A stretch of 64,000 nt of DNA from Malachius bipustulatus (lineage: Eukaryota > Arthropoda > Insecta > Coleoptera > Melyridae), in NCBI GenBank assembly GCA_910589415.1, contig OU342636.1, positions 6,058,437-6,122,436 on the forward strand. The letters are read 5' to 3'. Each line of letters begins with the position of its first letter. Positions within the stretch are counted from its first letter, which is position 1. Below the pieces are notes generated by a model. The model was not told where the DNA came from. It saw nothing but the letters and a program-made list of their open reading frames with translations, and did not search any database. Shown one piece after another: positions 10,096 through 19,249 of this stretch. Position numbers and translations under genes: made by a program.

Positions 10096-10192
10096 GGTTT
10101 TATTATTCTAATTGACTTGTCACGGGTAAAAGGGGGCAATTACCCATCCCTGGGGAATCATCTCTATCATACCGAAAATCCCGTTACAAGAT

Positions 10193-10205
10193 TGGCGCCC
10201 AACGT
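10193..10205 (+). promoter_or_regulatory. primer binding site, tRNA-Lys type
   Basis: TGGCGCCCAACGT is complementary to the 3' end of animal tRNA-Lys(CTT) including CCA. The match stops after 13 bases, where the sequence becomes A-rich. It lies four bases after the LTR, which confirms the LTR end and the plus orientation. Confidence 0.75.
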
Positions 10206-10390
10206 AAAAAATGTTAAACTCCTCAGCCACAGCACCATAGTACAGTCAGGACAGGATCAGAAGAAGACAGTAACAGTATCTAGCGGGATGAGTGACAAGA
10301 TTGACGCCGAATATTCAAGAAGTCAGTAACAGAATACAGCACACGACAGAACTGCAACAGAAGCAGACAGGAACAGAACCAAGACAAAAG

Positions 10391-10729
10391 ATGGCCGACA
10401 GAAACGGACAAAACAGAATCGCTGAATTGGAAGCCGAGTTAGCACGAGTAAAACTGGCTCTCCAATCAGCAAGGGGACCGGCAGCAGCACCAACGGGGTA
10501 CCACCATCCGCCGCAAGTGGAAATAATCAACCAGGCCCTCGAATGGGGACTGCACTTCGACCACAAGCGAGACGACTCAGTCCTTTTCATCGAACGCCTG
10601 GAAGAGTTGCGAAACGCCTACAATTTCCCGAAAAGCGGCATGCTGAAGGCGCTACCAGTGCTCCTAGAAGGGGAAACGCTGCTCTGGTACAGGGTCAACA
10701 AGGGCGACTGGCAGGACTACTTAGACACT
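10391..10729 (+). pseudogene. Gypsy gag, N-terminal part, truncated by the array
   Basis: I chose the ATG at 10391 (start MADRNGQNR); an in-frame ATG at 10292 is also possible. The product begins with a short helical segment, then a retrotransposon gag/capsid-like part (FIERLEELRNAY, PVLLEGETLLWY near the end). At 10730 the sequence passes without a gap into the array unit, so the C-terminal capsid, nucleocapsid and all of pol are missing. It is a remnant and may be the same family as the minus-strand gag at 7950-8400, but the preserved parts do not overlap enough to say. Confidence 0.7.
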
Positions 10730-11214
10730 ACTTATACGTTTACAAGGCAACTTTCGAAGATGAAACACTTGTTTTTATATCTACAGCCACTAGCCCCTAA
10801 ATCCGAAAATATATCCCCGAGAAATTTTTTTCAATTTTAAATCGGTCTATGAATGATAAGGGAAGTTACATCTTTTTGTATTGCTTTTATCATCGTTCCA
10901 ATGATAAATACGTAGACTTTAATCCCGGGATAAATGCAAATTCATATTCTGGGAATATAAAACTCGAAGAGTTTTTTCGCCATTTTCGCTTCATAATTAA
11001 ATTATTTTAAAGGGAGGTCATGGATTACCCATCATTGCGGTTCCAATAGAGTTGTTTATGAAAATTTAGAGACAATAAACCGGATCATCTTTTGTTTCAC
11101 ATGCGCAATTTTGCAAAGTTTTTTCTTTCAAAGACTTTGTAGTTGAAAGACGCAAGTTTTTTTAAAAGAATAATGCAGGTACATAACCAAATATTGTCTA
11201 TTCAAAATATTGAT

Positions 11215-11230
11215 GGCCCTGAAAAGGGCC
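11215..11230 (-). terminator. histone-type 3' stem-loop, copy 1
   Basis: The minus strand reads GGCCCT-TTTC-AGGGCC, 30 nt after the stop codon of the 76-codon ORF. Confidence 0.8.
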
Positions 11231-11260
11231 GGGTTTTAAATGATGATAGTTCAAGACCGA

Positions 11261-11491
11261 CTAGCGGTGGATTTGTTTCTCCAACATCACCAACTCTTTG
11301 AACAGCGTGTTCACCAGTTCCAGTATCCCATCGATTAACGACAAGAGTACGAGGTATTCCGTGTATCTCGTCACCTCGTCGTTTTCAATCATTTCTTCTA
11401 TTTCGTAGCGTATCTCTTGGATATTGGTGTCTAGAATTTTAATAAGCCGCCATCTCTGTTCGATTTCCTTCTTTACATCGGATGTGTTCAT
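11261..11491 (-). CDS. array small protein, copy 1 (edge copy)
   Basis: The 76-codon frame is intact with changes Q9E, R57L and K58E relative to the commonest product. Its TATA box is now about 5.8 kb away at 17343-17350 because a non-LTR element sits between it and the ATG, so this copy has probably lost its normal transcript. Confidence 0.55.
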   Translation of the reverse strand: MNTSDVKKEIEQRWRLIKILDTNIQEIRYEIEEMIENDEVTRYTEYLVLLSLIDGILELVNTLFKELVMLEKQIHR

Positions 11492-12763
11492 CTTGAACGT
11501 CTGCAGTACTCTGTTGCGGTTGTGATCGCTGTGAACATAAATGAATATTGAGTTAGTAAAATTTACTGTGACTTTAATCTTTAAATTTACTGTTGTGTGG
11601 GATGTGTGTCTTTCTTGAGGTGGGTTTTTTGTGTTTGCTGTATGTGTGTGGGGTGTGGTTTTTGAGTGGTGTGTTAGTCAATGACTATGTTTCGTATGAG
11701 TTCGCTAACGTGGAGCGGTGTGTTTTGTTTGAATGTGTTGGTGATGTTTTCCATGTATGTTTTGAGTGTGGGTGTGTTGAGTTCTGTGTGGAGTTGCTCG
11801 TTGCTCATGGTAAACGGGGCGTTTGTGATGATTCTGAATGTTTTGTTTTGGATGACTTGGAGTTTGTGTAGTGTGTGGTTGGGGAGTGTGTGCCAAGCGG
11901 GGGCGGCGTATGTGATGGCGGGTCTGATTACCTGTGTGTAGATGAGGAGTTTGTTTTTTGTGTTTAGTGTGCTGTGTTTGTTGAGGAGTGGGTAGAGGCG
12001 CCCGAGGGCGGCTCTGGCTTGTCTGATTTTGTGTTGTGTGTGGTCTTTCCAGACCAGTTGTTTGTCGTATGTGAGCCCCAGGTATTTAACCGTTGGGGCC
12101 CACGGGAGCATCTTGTGCTCGAACTCCACTCTGTGTTGGAAGTGTTTGTGTTTTGCTCCTCCGAAGAGGATGGCTTGTGTCTTGTCGGGGTTGACTTTGA
12201 TTTTCCATCTGGTCGCCCAGTCGGAAATGTATTCGAGGTGTTTTGTGATGTGTTTTGTGATGTATTCTGGTTTTTGTCTTGTGCACGCGATGGCTGTGTC
12301 ATCGGCGTACATGTAGAGTTGTGTGCTTGGGTGTTTTGGTATGTCGGCTGTGTAGATGTTGAAGAGGTGTGGGGATAGTGGGGAACCTTGAGGGACTCCC
12401 GCTTTCGCGGTTCTTTGGGTTGAGTGTTGGTTTTTGATTCGGATTTGGAAGGATCTGTTGTTTAGGAAGGAGTGTGTTAGTTTGATGATGTGTGTGGGCA
12501 GGCCGAGTTCTCTCATTTTGAACAACAGCCCGTCGTGCCAGACCTTGTCGAATGCCTTCGAAATGTCTAGCATGACGGCGCCCGTGTATTGTGGTTTTTG
12601 AGGCTTGAGACCCGTGGTGATTTGTGATGTGAGCCTTGCGGCTTGGTGTGTGGTGGAGTATCCCTCCCTGAAACCGAATTGTTCCGGGGGGAGTGTGTTT
12701 TTCTCGTCGAGTGTTTCTTTGAGTCGTGTGAGGATGATGGTTTCGAGTGTGTTGCCGAGGCAG

Positions 12764-13816
12764 TGAAACGAACTATTTTACCCTACGAGGGGAAAAATAG
12801 CCGCTGAGAGCATGAGAGAGCAAAAGATAACAAGGGTCGTAGGTTGAGTCGCTAGTCTAAGAGGGTCAACAATAACAAGTAGGTCAGCAGAACAACAGGT
12901 ACTCTTTATTAAAATAAATCACAGTTATTATCACAAATTATTAACTTGAGCACGGTTAACAACAATAAGGAGCAAGAGCGTGTAGAATCTGAATGAACTG
13001 ATCGGTTAAAACTTGGTAGGCAAAGGCACTTAGCTTCGTAGGGTCTTCGGGCGAGGGTGAAAGTTTAGCTGGTGGTAAACTTGGTTTCAGGTACAACCCC
13101 TGTGCTGCCTTCTTGTTAGAAGAAGAACCTGGCTTCCATGAAATAGTTGGTTCCGGGAATAAAGGTTGCCAACCAGGGAAAAATCAATCCGTAGGGAAAA
13201 ATTCGCCTCCGGGGAAAAAGTTGCCTCCAGGTAAAAATGTGCCTCCAGGGAAAAAACTTGTCTCCAGGTAAAAAGCTGTAATTTCAGGTGTATCAGAACC
13301 ACTCTTGCATTAATGAACGGTCCGATCGAGTCTGCTTGCCGAGGGTACATAGAATTATTCCCGTCCTCAAGATAGGTTGGGATAAAAAAATGACTGACAA
13401 AATTTTACATGCGAACGAACTCGATCGGCTTAAAAGCTATGATTAAAATTAGCATACGGTCTTAAGAAAATATGATCTGTATAATTCTAGCACAATTAAT
13501 AACATCATTTTATGACACTCACGAAGCCAAAAACGTGGGCGATGTTTAAAATAATTTAAGTGAAAGTTCACAACGCCATTTCGCTAAAAATTCCTGTGTT
13601 GCGGAAACGACCTTCCTCTAGCGAATTCCTGGAGAGAAAAGAAAGGTGAACGGGCCGGTATGAAGATGAACGCACCTGATTACCTTGACAGTCGAAGTCG
13701 ACGAGAACTCGAGTTGGTCGATGCACTAACAACCACCATCACTCACCCACTGCGCACGCCCGCCGTCGTCTCTGTGTTACCGACATCTAGCCGGTACGTA
13801 CGAAATGTACGTTACA
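12764..13816 (-). mobile_element. solo LTR (1,053 bp) nested in the non-LTR ORF2
   Basis: The intact copy at 22450-22490 shows where the insertion lies. The insert begins TGAAACG and ends CGTTACA (TG...CA) and is flanked by a 4-bp duplication GCAG at 12760-12763 and 13817-13820. There is no coding region. Read on the minus strand it starts TGTAACG and has AATAAA (12905-12910) about 140 bp before its end, so minus is the likely orientation. It is a solo LTR left by LTR-LTR recombination; the family is not known, and it does not resemble the 9356 LTR beyond the terminal bases. Confidence 0.75.
13150..13275. repeat. minisatellite inside the solo LTR
   Basis: About six to seven imperfect units of roughly 19 bp, each built on a GGGAAAAA core followed by TGCCTCCA, run head to tail. 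Variable minisatellites of this kind occur in some LTRs and often differ in copy number between insertions. Confidence 0.65.
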
Positions 13817-15356
13817 GCAGGAGAGGAGGCTGATCGGTCTGTAACTGTCTGCGTGTTTTTTTTTGGTTTTCCTGTCTTGTGTATGAGTATGATTGTGGCG
13901 TTTTTCCATTGTTGTGGAAAAAAGTTTTGTGTGAGGCAGGCGTTGAAGATTTGTGTGATGTGTTGGGTGTATGAGTCCGGGAGTAGTTTCAAAAGGATAT
14001 TGCCAATTTCGTCTTTTCCCGGGGCTTTTTTGTTTTTGAGGTGTGTGATGATGTTTTTGGACTTCGTCGTAGTCGGTGAGAGTCATGTGGTTTTGTGTGG
14101 ATGTGTTGATGATTTTTTGGACTGAGGCTTTTGTGGCTGTGTCTTGTGTTTCGCTGTTTGGGAAGTGGTTGATTTCGAACTGCTCTTGGAGGGAGTCTGC
14201 GAAGAGTTCCACTTTCTCTGCGAGTGTGTGTGCGGTTTTGTTTTTGTGTGTGATGGGGGGGATTTCTGTGTGTTTTGTTTTTGTGAGTGCTTTCGTCATT
14301 TTCCAGAGAGAGCCGTCACTTCTGTCGAGTGTTTCGAGTGTCTTTCGCCACTCTTCGTTTCTGTGTTCGTGTATTTTTGTTTTGACTTTGTTGACCAGGT
14401 GGTTTGCGATGGCCTTATAAAAAGGGTCTCGGGTTTGCCTGGCTTTTCTGAGTGCTTTGTTTTTGTGTGTGATGAGGTTTTTCAAGTATTGTGGGAGTTT
14501 TGTTTTGTTGCTGTATTTTGGGGTGGTGTGGGTGTGTGTTGCTTGGAGTTTGGCCGTTTGGATCTGTTGTGTGAGTGTGTCTATTGCGGCTTCTATTTCC
14601 CGTGGGGAACTTAGAGGGCCTGTGTTTGGTGGTGTGTTTTCCAAAATTCGTTTGAATTTGGTGTGATTGAGTTTGGTGGTTTCTGTGTTTTGGTGTGTTG
14701 CGTACAATCCCTCTATCTCGATTATCACCGGTTGGTGTCTCGAAGAGAGCTCGTGTACGACTTCTATGTTGTGTTTTTGTTTGATGTTTTTGATGATGAA
14801 GAAGTCTATTGTCGTGTTGTGACCGTTGTCGTTGAAGTGGGTTGGCTCGTCTGGGAGGAGGATTTGGAATTTGAGGAGTTGCGAGAGGTATTCAAGGCTG
14901 AGGCCTTTTGGGTTTGTTGTTGGGCCTGTCCAGTCAGTGTTTTTGGCGTTGAAGTCGCCGCCTAGCATGACTTTGTCGTGTGTGTTGAAGAGTGAGATGT
15001 ATGTGTTGTGGTGGATGATGGATTGTGGAGGCTGATAGACTGAGCCTATCAGGGTCCGTGTGTTGCCTGGTGTGTGTATGGTGATGAGGGTGGCCTCCAG
15101 GTTTGGCGGTGTTTCGATTGTGTCGAATTTGATGTGTTTGTGTATGAGAATGGCGGTGCCCCCGCCCTTCTGTGTGAGTCTGTCGTTTCTTACGGCTGTG
15201 TAGTTTGGGATGGTGAATTTGCGTGCTGGTTTGAGGAATGTTTCTTGTATGAGTGCGATGTCGATGTCATGTTGTCTTAGGAAATTTTCCACCTCAGTTT
15301 GTTTGTTGTTTACTGAGGTGGCATTCCAGGTGGATATTTTGAGTGTCATGTTTGTT

Positions 15357-16704
15357 TTAGTGTTTGAGGGCGGTCATCAGTGAGGTGATCAAGTGTTGAA
15401 GCGCTTGCTTCATTTGTGTCTCGAAAATTGCTAGGCAATTTTCTGTGGGGTTTATTGTGGTTTGTGTTGGGTTTTCTGTGGGTTTTTTGGTTTTGTGTTG
15501 TGTTGCTTGGGCGTAGGATGTTGTGGGTGTTGTGTATCTTGGTGTGGGCTTTGGTTGTGTTTGTTGTAGTGGGTGTCTGGGGCATTTTGTGTAGTTTGCG
15601 GGGTGTTTCCCTCCGCAGTTTGCGCACTTGGCATCCATTTGCGGAGGCTTTGTGCATTCGAAAGTCTTGTGTTCGAGGGCGCATTTGAGGCACCTCGGTG
15701 TGGCCGTGCAGTAATTGTGCGAGTGCCCGAAGGCCTGACAATTATAGCACTGTGTGAATCGTGTTTTGGATTTGAGTGTTTCGACGCGGATTTTTATCCC
15801 GCCGATGTGTGTGGTGTTGAAGATTTGGTGTTCCTCTTTTGGTAGTTGGATGACTACCAGAGGTGTGGGTGTCTTGTCGGGGCGGGTGAATCTCCTGATG
15901 CTGTTTGGTTTAGGGTTGTAGCCCTTCTCCGTCAGCTCAGTATGTATTTCTTGTGTTGTGATGTTTTCCGGTACTCCCCTGAGGACTACGTGTAACGTTT
16001 TGTCCTCTGGGAGTTGGAATGTGTGGTGTTGGATGTTGTTTTGTGTGAAAATTTTTGTGATTTGTTTGTGGTCTTGGATTGTCTGGGGGAAGATTTTGAT
16101 GCCTTCGTGTGTGTTGGATGCTTGTGTGATGTTGATTTTGTTTTGTGTGAAGAATTGTGAGAGTGACTTCCACTGGTCTTTGTTGTGGAGAAAGATTGGG
16201 GGTGGTTTTTGGTTTGTTGGTTGTTGTGGGGTGTGGTGAATGATTGGTTTTGTGGCTGGGAGGGTTGGTTGTGTTTTTGAGGTGGTGGGCTGGGGGGGTT
16301 GAGTGTTTGTTTGGGGGGGGGGGTTGGGTGTTTGTTTGGGGGGGCTGTGTGTTTGCGTGTGGTGTTTGTGTGGTGTTTTGTGGTGGTGCTGGTGTTTGTG
16401 TTTTGGCCTTTGACCGCTTTACCCTTTTGTTCTTACGAACTGCCTGGGAGAAAGGCTGGTCGTCGGCTCCAGAGACCTCTCCGGTGGACTCGGATTCGGT
16501 GCCGAAGTCCATCTTGTTGGAGGTCTCTCCGGTGAGTGTTTCCAGGCGTTCCTGGAGTTGTTTAATGTAGTCTTGTAATGTTTTGGTTTGCTCTTGGAGT
16601 TGCTGGATTTTGTCATCTTGGCGTTTGAGTGTTTCTTGTGTTAAGGTGAGGTGGTGTTTGAGTTGTTTGTTTTCCTCGGCGAGTGAATGTATTTCGGGAC
16701 TCAT
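15357..16704 (-). pseudogene. non-LTR ORF1 (gag-like, zinc-knuckle protein), frameshifted
   Basis: The start at 16704 gives a coiled-coil N-terminus (residues about 5-60, rich in Gln, Glu, Lys and Leu), then a Pro/Thr/Gln-rich linker. The frame breaks around the G-runs on the plus strand near 16290-16344. The correct frame then runs on through a PRE_C2HC-like region (VVLRGVPENITTQEI) and cysteine knuckles (CYNCQAFGHSHNYC, CLKCALEHKTFEC, CANCGGKHPANYTKC) to a stop at 15357, eight bases before ORF2. In this clade ORF1 binds element RNA in the ribonucleoprotein. The homopolymer shift may be a real mutation or a sequencing error. Confidence 0.8.
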
Positions 16705-16726
16705 TTTGCGGGTGGGTGGATTTGTT

Positions 16727-16775
16727 TGTGTGTGTGTGTGTGTATGGTGTGGGTGTGTGTGTGTGTGTGCGTGTA
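16727..16775. repeat. GT microsatellite in the non-LTR 5' leader
   Basis: Alternating GT runs with short interruptions (GTATGG, GCGTGTACC) lie just upstream of ORF1 on the coding strand, where they read as CA repeats. Confidence 0.8.
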
Positions 16776-17169
16776 CCCTTTCGGGTATATGCCTGTGGTG
16801 TTGTGTACCTAATTCACGGAGGGGCCACTAGGGAGGATTTAGTCTTTCGACGAAATCTTCCGCTAGCGCCTGGAGCGCCCCTCTGGGTGTCTAGCAACGG
16901 TAACCTGGGTAGGGCGAATACTAGATCCAGAGGTGCGTGTGTGTGGTGTCAGTGTTGGTTTCTTACTCCCTGCGCGAGTGCGCGGTGGTCGGTTGTTGTG
17001 TGCTGGCGTCGTCGCGTGGGCGGGCTGGCTCTGTCCGCTCGCCGCCGCGTTGCGTGTCTCTGGTTGGCTGGCCTGTGGTGCTCGCTGGTTGGCTGGGTGG
17101 CTCTGGCTGGCTTGGCTGGTTTGCTGTCGCTGCGTGGCGGTGTGCTCGCTGCGGCTGCTGGGTGAAAAG

Positions 17170-17187
17170 TTTTTTTTTTTTTTTTTT
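17170..17187 (-). other. A18 tract inside the non-LTR 5' leader
   Basis: Eighteen T on the plus strand are an A18 run on the element strand. The 153 bp upstream of it (17188-17340) include a hairpin and could be the tail of a different short retroelement joined to this one, or simply 5' UTR. Confidence 0.6.
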
Positions 17188-17214
17188 GGCAAGGAGGGGA
17201 AATCCATTATGGAT

Positions 17215-17238
17215 ACCCTTATCCTCCTGGATAAGGGT
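17215..17238. other. perfect 10-bp hairpin in the non-LTR leader
   Basis: ACCCTTATCC and GGATAAGGGT are perfect inverted repeats around a 4-nt loop. This would fold stably in RNA and lies upstream of the A18 run. Confidence 0.6.
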
Positions 17239-17342
17239 TATGTGGGACTCTCACCCCCTAAAACCCCTCCTTGTGTTGCACCTGGTGTCCTCTCCGATGC
17301 AAGCGTTTGCAGCCAGGGGTTGCCCTTTTGCTGCGCATTCTA

Positions 17343-17350
17343 CTTATATA
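17343..17350 (-). promoter_or_regulatory. TATA box of unit 1, now abutting the non-LTR 5' end
   Basis: TATATAAG ends two bases from the array/element junction. The element therefore lies directly downstream, in sense, of a promoter that originally served the small array gene. Confidence 0.7.
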
Positions 17351-17994
17351 CCTTTCCTAATGTTAGCGCAACCGACGGTTACCGTGGCGCCTCGACTGAA
17401 TGCTAATTGATATGGCGCTCACGAGAACTACAACGAGATGAAGCGTAAACGCTAAAATTTGTTATTTTTTTTATAAACCTATTTCGTTGAAATATGATAA
17501 AGGCGCATCACTTATACGTTTACATGGCAACTTTCGAAGATGAAACACTTGTTTTTATATCTACAGCCACTAGCCCCTAAATCCGAAAATATATCCCCGA
17601 GAAATTTTTTTCAATTTTAAATCGGTCTATGAATGATAAGGGAAGTTACATCTTTTTGTATTGCTTTTATCATCGTTCCAATGATAAATACGTAGACTTT
17701 AATCCCGGGATAAATGCAAATTCATATTCTGGGAATATAAAACTCGAAGAGTTTTTTCGCCATTTTCGCTTCATAATTAAATTATTTTAAAGGGAGGTCA
17801 TGGATTACCCATCATTGCGGTTCCAATAGAGTTGTTTATGAAAATTTAGAGACAATAAACCGGATCATCTTTTGTTTCACATGCGCAATTTTGCAAAGTT
17901 TTTTCTTTCAAAGACTTTGTAGTTGAAAGACGCAAGTTTTTTTAAAAGAACAATGCAGGTACATAACCAAATATTGTCTATTCAAAATATTGAT

Positions 17995-18010
17995 GGCCCT
18001 GAAAAGGGCC
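17995..18010 (-). terminator. histone-type mRNA 3' stem-loop (representative, copy 2)
   Basis: The minus strand reads GGCCCTTTTCAGGGCC: six base pairs (GGCCCT/AGGGCC) closing a UUUC loop, flanked by AAAACCC on the 5' side and ATCA on the 3' side. This fits the consensus bound by SLBP on replication-dependent histone mRNAs, including the GG start, the U-A closing pair and the UUUC loop. It lies 30 nt after the stop codon. Downstream, GAATAGACAA is a weak candidate for the U7 snRNA-binding element. Known function of the element: cleavage without polyadenylation, and S-phase-linked stability. Equivalent hairpins lie 31-46 bp below every ORF in the array. Confidence 0.85.
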
Positions 18011-18040
18011 GGGTTTTAAATGATGATAGTTCAAGACCGA

Positions 18041-18271
18041 CTAGCGGTGGATTTGTTTCTCCAACATCACCAACTCTTTGAACAGCGTGTTCACCAGTTT
18101 CCGTATCCCATCGATTAACGACAAGAGTACGAGGTATTCCGTGTATCTCGTCACCTCGTCGTTTTCAATCATTTCTTCTATTTCGTAGCGTATCTCTTGG
18201 ATATTGGTGTCTAGAATTTTAATAAGCCGCCATCTCTGTTCGATTTGCTTCTTTACATCGGATGTGTTCAT
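18041..18271 (-). CDS. array small protein, representative copy 2: 76-residue helical protein with histone-like gene layout
   Basis: I do not recognise the family. The product has 76 residues, is near neutral (about 14 acidic, 12 basic) and lacks Cys and Pro. Residues 10-36 show a heptad pattern (hydrophobic residues at 10, 17, 20, 24, 27, 31 and 34). Residues about 47-74 form a second amphipathic Leu/Ile-rich helix after a polar link (ENDEVTRYT). A helical hairpin or coiled-coil dimer is the likely fold, and it has no histone fold or basic tail. The ATG at 18271 is the first after the TATA box (TATATAAG 18321-18328, 49 nt upstream). A stem-loop at 17995-18010 follows the stop. The predicted mRNA is only about 310 nt and intronless. 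Role unknown; chromatin or cell-cycle work is only a guess from the 3' end type. Confidence 0.65.
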   Translation of the reverse strand: MNTSDVKKQIEQRWRLIKILDTNIQEIRYEIEEMIENDEVTRYTEYLVLLSLIDGIRKLVNTLFKELVMLEKQIHR

Positions 18272-18320
18272 CTTGAACGTCTGCAGTACTCTGTTGCGGT
18301 TGTGATCGTCTCTACGCCTA

Positions 18321-18328
18321 CTTATATA
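18321..18328 (-). promoter_or_regulatory. TATA box of the array gene (representative, copy 2)
   Basis: The minus strand reads TATATAAG. About 25 nt downstream lies GATCACAACC, whose TCA resembles an insect initiator. Just upstream on the minus strand are short dyads: AACCG-T-CGGTT (18345-18355) and GGCGCC. The same box lies 50-57 bp above the first ATG base of each uninterrupted unit. Confidence 0.75.
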
Positions 18329-19018
18329 CCTTTCCTAATGTTAGCGCAACCGACGGTTACCGTGGCGCCTCGACTGAATGCTAATTGATATGGCGCTCAC
18401 GAGAACTACAACGAGATGAAGCGTAAACGCTAAAATTTGTTATTTTCTTTATAAACCTATTTCGTTGAAATATGATAAAGGCGCATCACTTATACGTTTA
18501 CATGGCAACTTTCGAAGATGAAACACTTGTTTTTATATCTACAGCCACTAGCCCCTAAATCCGAAAATATATCCCCGAGAAATTTTTTTCAATTTTAAAT
18601 CGGTCTATGAATGATAAGGGAAGTTACATCTTTTTGTATTGCTTTTATCATCGTTCCAATGATAAATACGTAGACTTTAATCCCGGGATAAATGCAAATT
18701 CATATTCTGGGAATATAAAACTCGAAGAGTTTTTTCGCCATTTTCGCTTCATAATTAAATTATTTTAAAGGGAGGTCATGGATTACCCATCATTGCGGTT
18801 CCAATAGAGTTGTTTATGAAAATTTAGAGACAATAAACCGGATCATCTTTTGTTTCACATGCGCAATTTTGCAAAGTTTTTTCTTTCAAAGACTTTGTAG
18901 TTGAAAGACGCAAGTTTTTTTAAAAGAACAATGCAGGTACATAACCAAATATTGTCTATTCAAAATATTGATGGCCCTGAAAAGGGCCGGGTTTTAAATG
19001 ATGATAGTTCAAGACCGA

Positions 19019-19249
19019 CTAGCGGTGGATTTGTTTCTCCAACATCACCAACTCTTTGAACAGCGTGTTCACCAGTTTCCGTATCCCATCGATTAACGAC
19101 AAGAGTACGAGGTATTCCGTGTATCTCGTCACCTCGTCGTTTTCAATCATTTCTTCTATTTTGTAGCGTATCTCTTGGATATTGGTGTCTAGAATTTTAA
19201 TAAGCCGCCATCTCTGTTCGATTTGCTTCTTTACATCGGATGTGTTCAT
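19019..19249 (-). CDS. array small protein, copy 3
   Basis: Intact; one change, E30K. TATA box 19299-19306, stem-loop 18973-18988. Confidence 0.6.
   Translation of the reverse strand: MNTSDVKKQIEQRWRLIKILDTNIQEIRYKIEEMIENDEVTRYTEYLVLLSLIDGIRKLVNTLFKELVMLEKQIHR

Larger units (their letters stand above)
9356..10188 (+). repeat. 5' LTR of a plus-strand Gypsy element (833 bp)
   Basis: The ends are perfect 7-bp inverted repeats, TGTAACG at 9356 and CGTTACA ending at 10188, and a primer binding site follows 4 bp later. Inside are a TATA box (9475-9482), a GC-richer R/U5 part, and a polyadenylation signal about 93 bp before the end. The matching 3' LTR is absent because the element is cut at 10729. 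Confidence 0.8.
10730..11528 (-). repeat. tandem array, first (edge) unit, partial
   Basis: This unit begins inside the repeat at ACTTATACG and runs to the non-LTR insertion point. It carries the most divergent ORF copy (three amino-acid changes), as often seen at array edges. The rest of the same unit (promoter side) continues at 17341. Confidence 0.9.
11674..15349 (-). pseudogene. non-LTR ORF2, APE-type endonuclease and reverse transcriptase, interrupted
   Basis: The endonuclease starts at 15349 and shows STWNATSV (residues 6-13), IQET with Glu36, and GGDFNAK with Asp132 and Asn134. The usual SDH-x-PV motif reads SRHQPV here, so the Asp partner of the catalytic His is replaced by Arg. RT motifs follow (LDISKAFDKVW, GVPQGSPLSP, MYADDTAI). 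The frame is broken by an extra G near 14060, two extra T in a T-run near 13860, and the 1,053-bp LTR at 12764-13816. Removing those insertions leaves about 871 codons, the usual length for the Jockey clade, with no RNase H. The protein would nick target DNA and prime cDNA synthesis there; this copy cannot make it. Confidence 0.85.
11529..17340 (-). mobile_element. Jockey-type non-LTR retrotransposon, near full length, inserted in an array unit
   Basis: On the minus strand it has a 5' leader, ORF1 (gag-like with zinc knuckles), ORF2 (endonuclease plus RT) and a short 3' UTR ending TTCACAG with no poly(A). Without the nested LTR it is about 4.75 kb. It lies between the TATA box and the ATG of the array gene in the same orientation. 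The 3' junction is identical to that of the second copy at 21243. At the 5' end the array resumes at TACTTATATA with 9-10 bp of target missing and no target duplication. Both ORFs carry frame breaks. The sense strand is rich in A and C. Confidence 0.85.

Noticed and set aside
13087..13350. Minus-strand 87-codon ORF in the solo LTR
   Set aside because: It translates the minisatellite; the repeating peptide is a by-product of the DNA repeat.
14144..16570. Long plus-strand ORFs rich in Val, Cys, Phe and Gly
   Set aside because: They are antisense shadows of the non-LTR ORFs, produced by the G/T-rich strand; the opposite strand carries clear endonuclease, RT and zinc-knuckle motifs.
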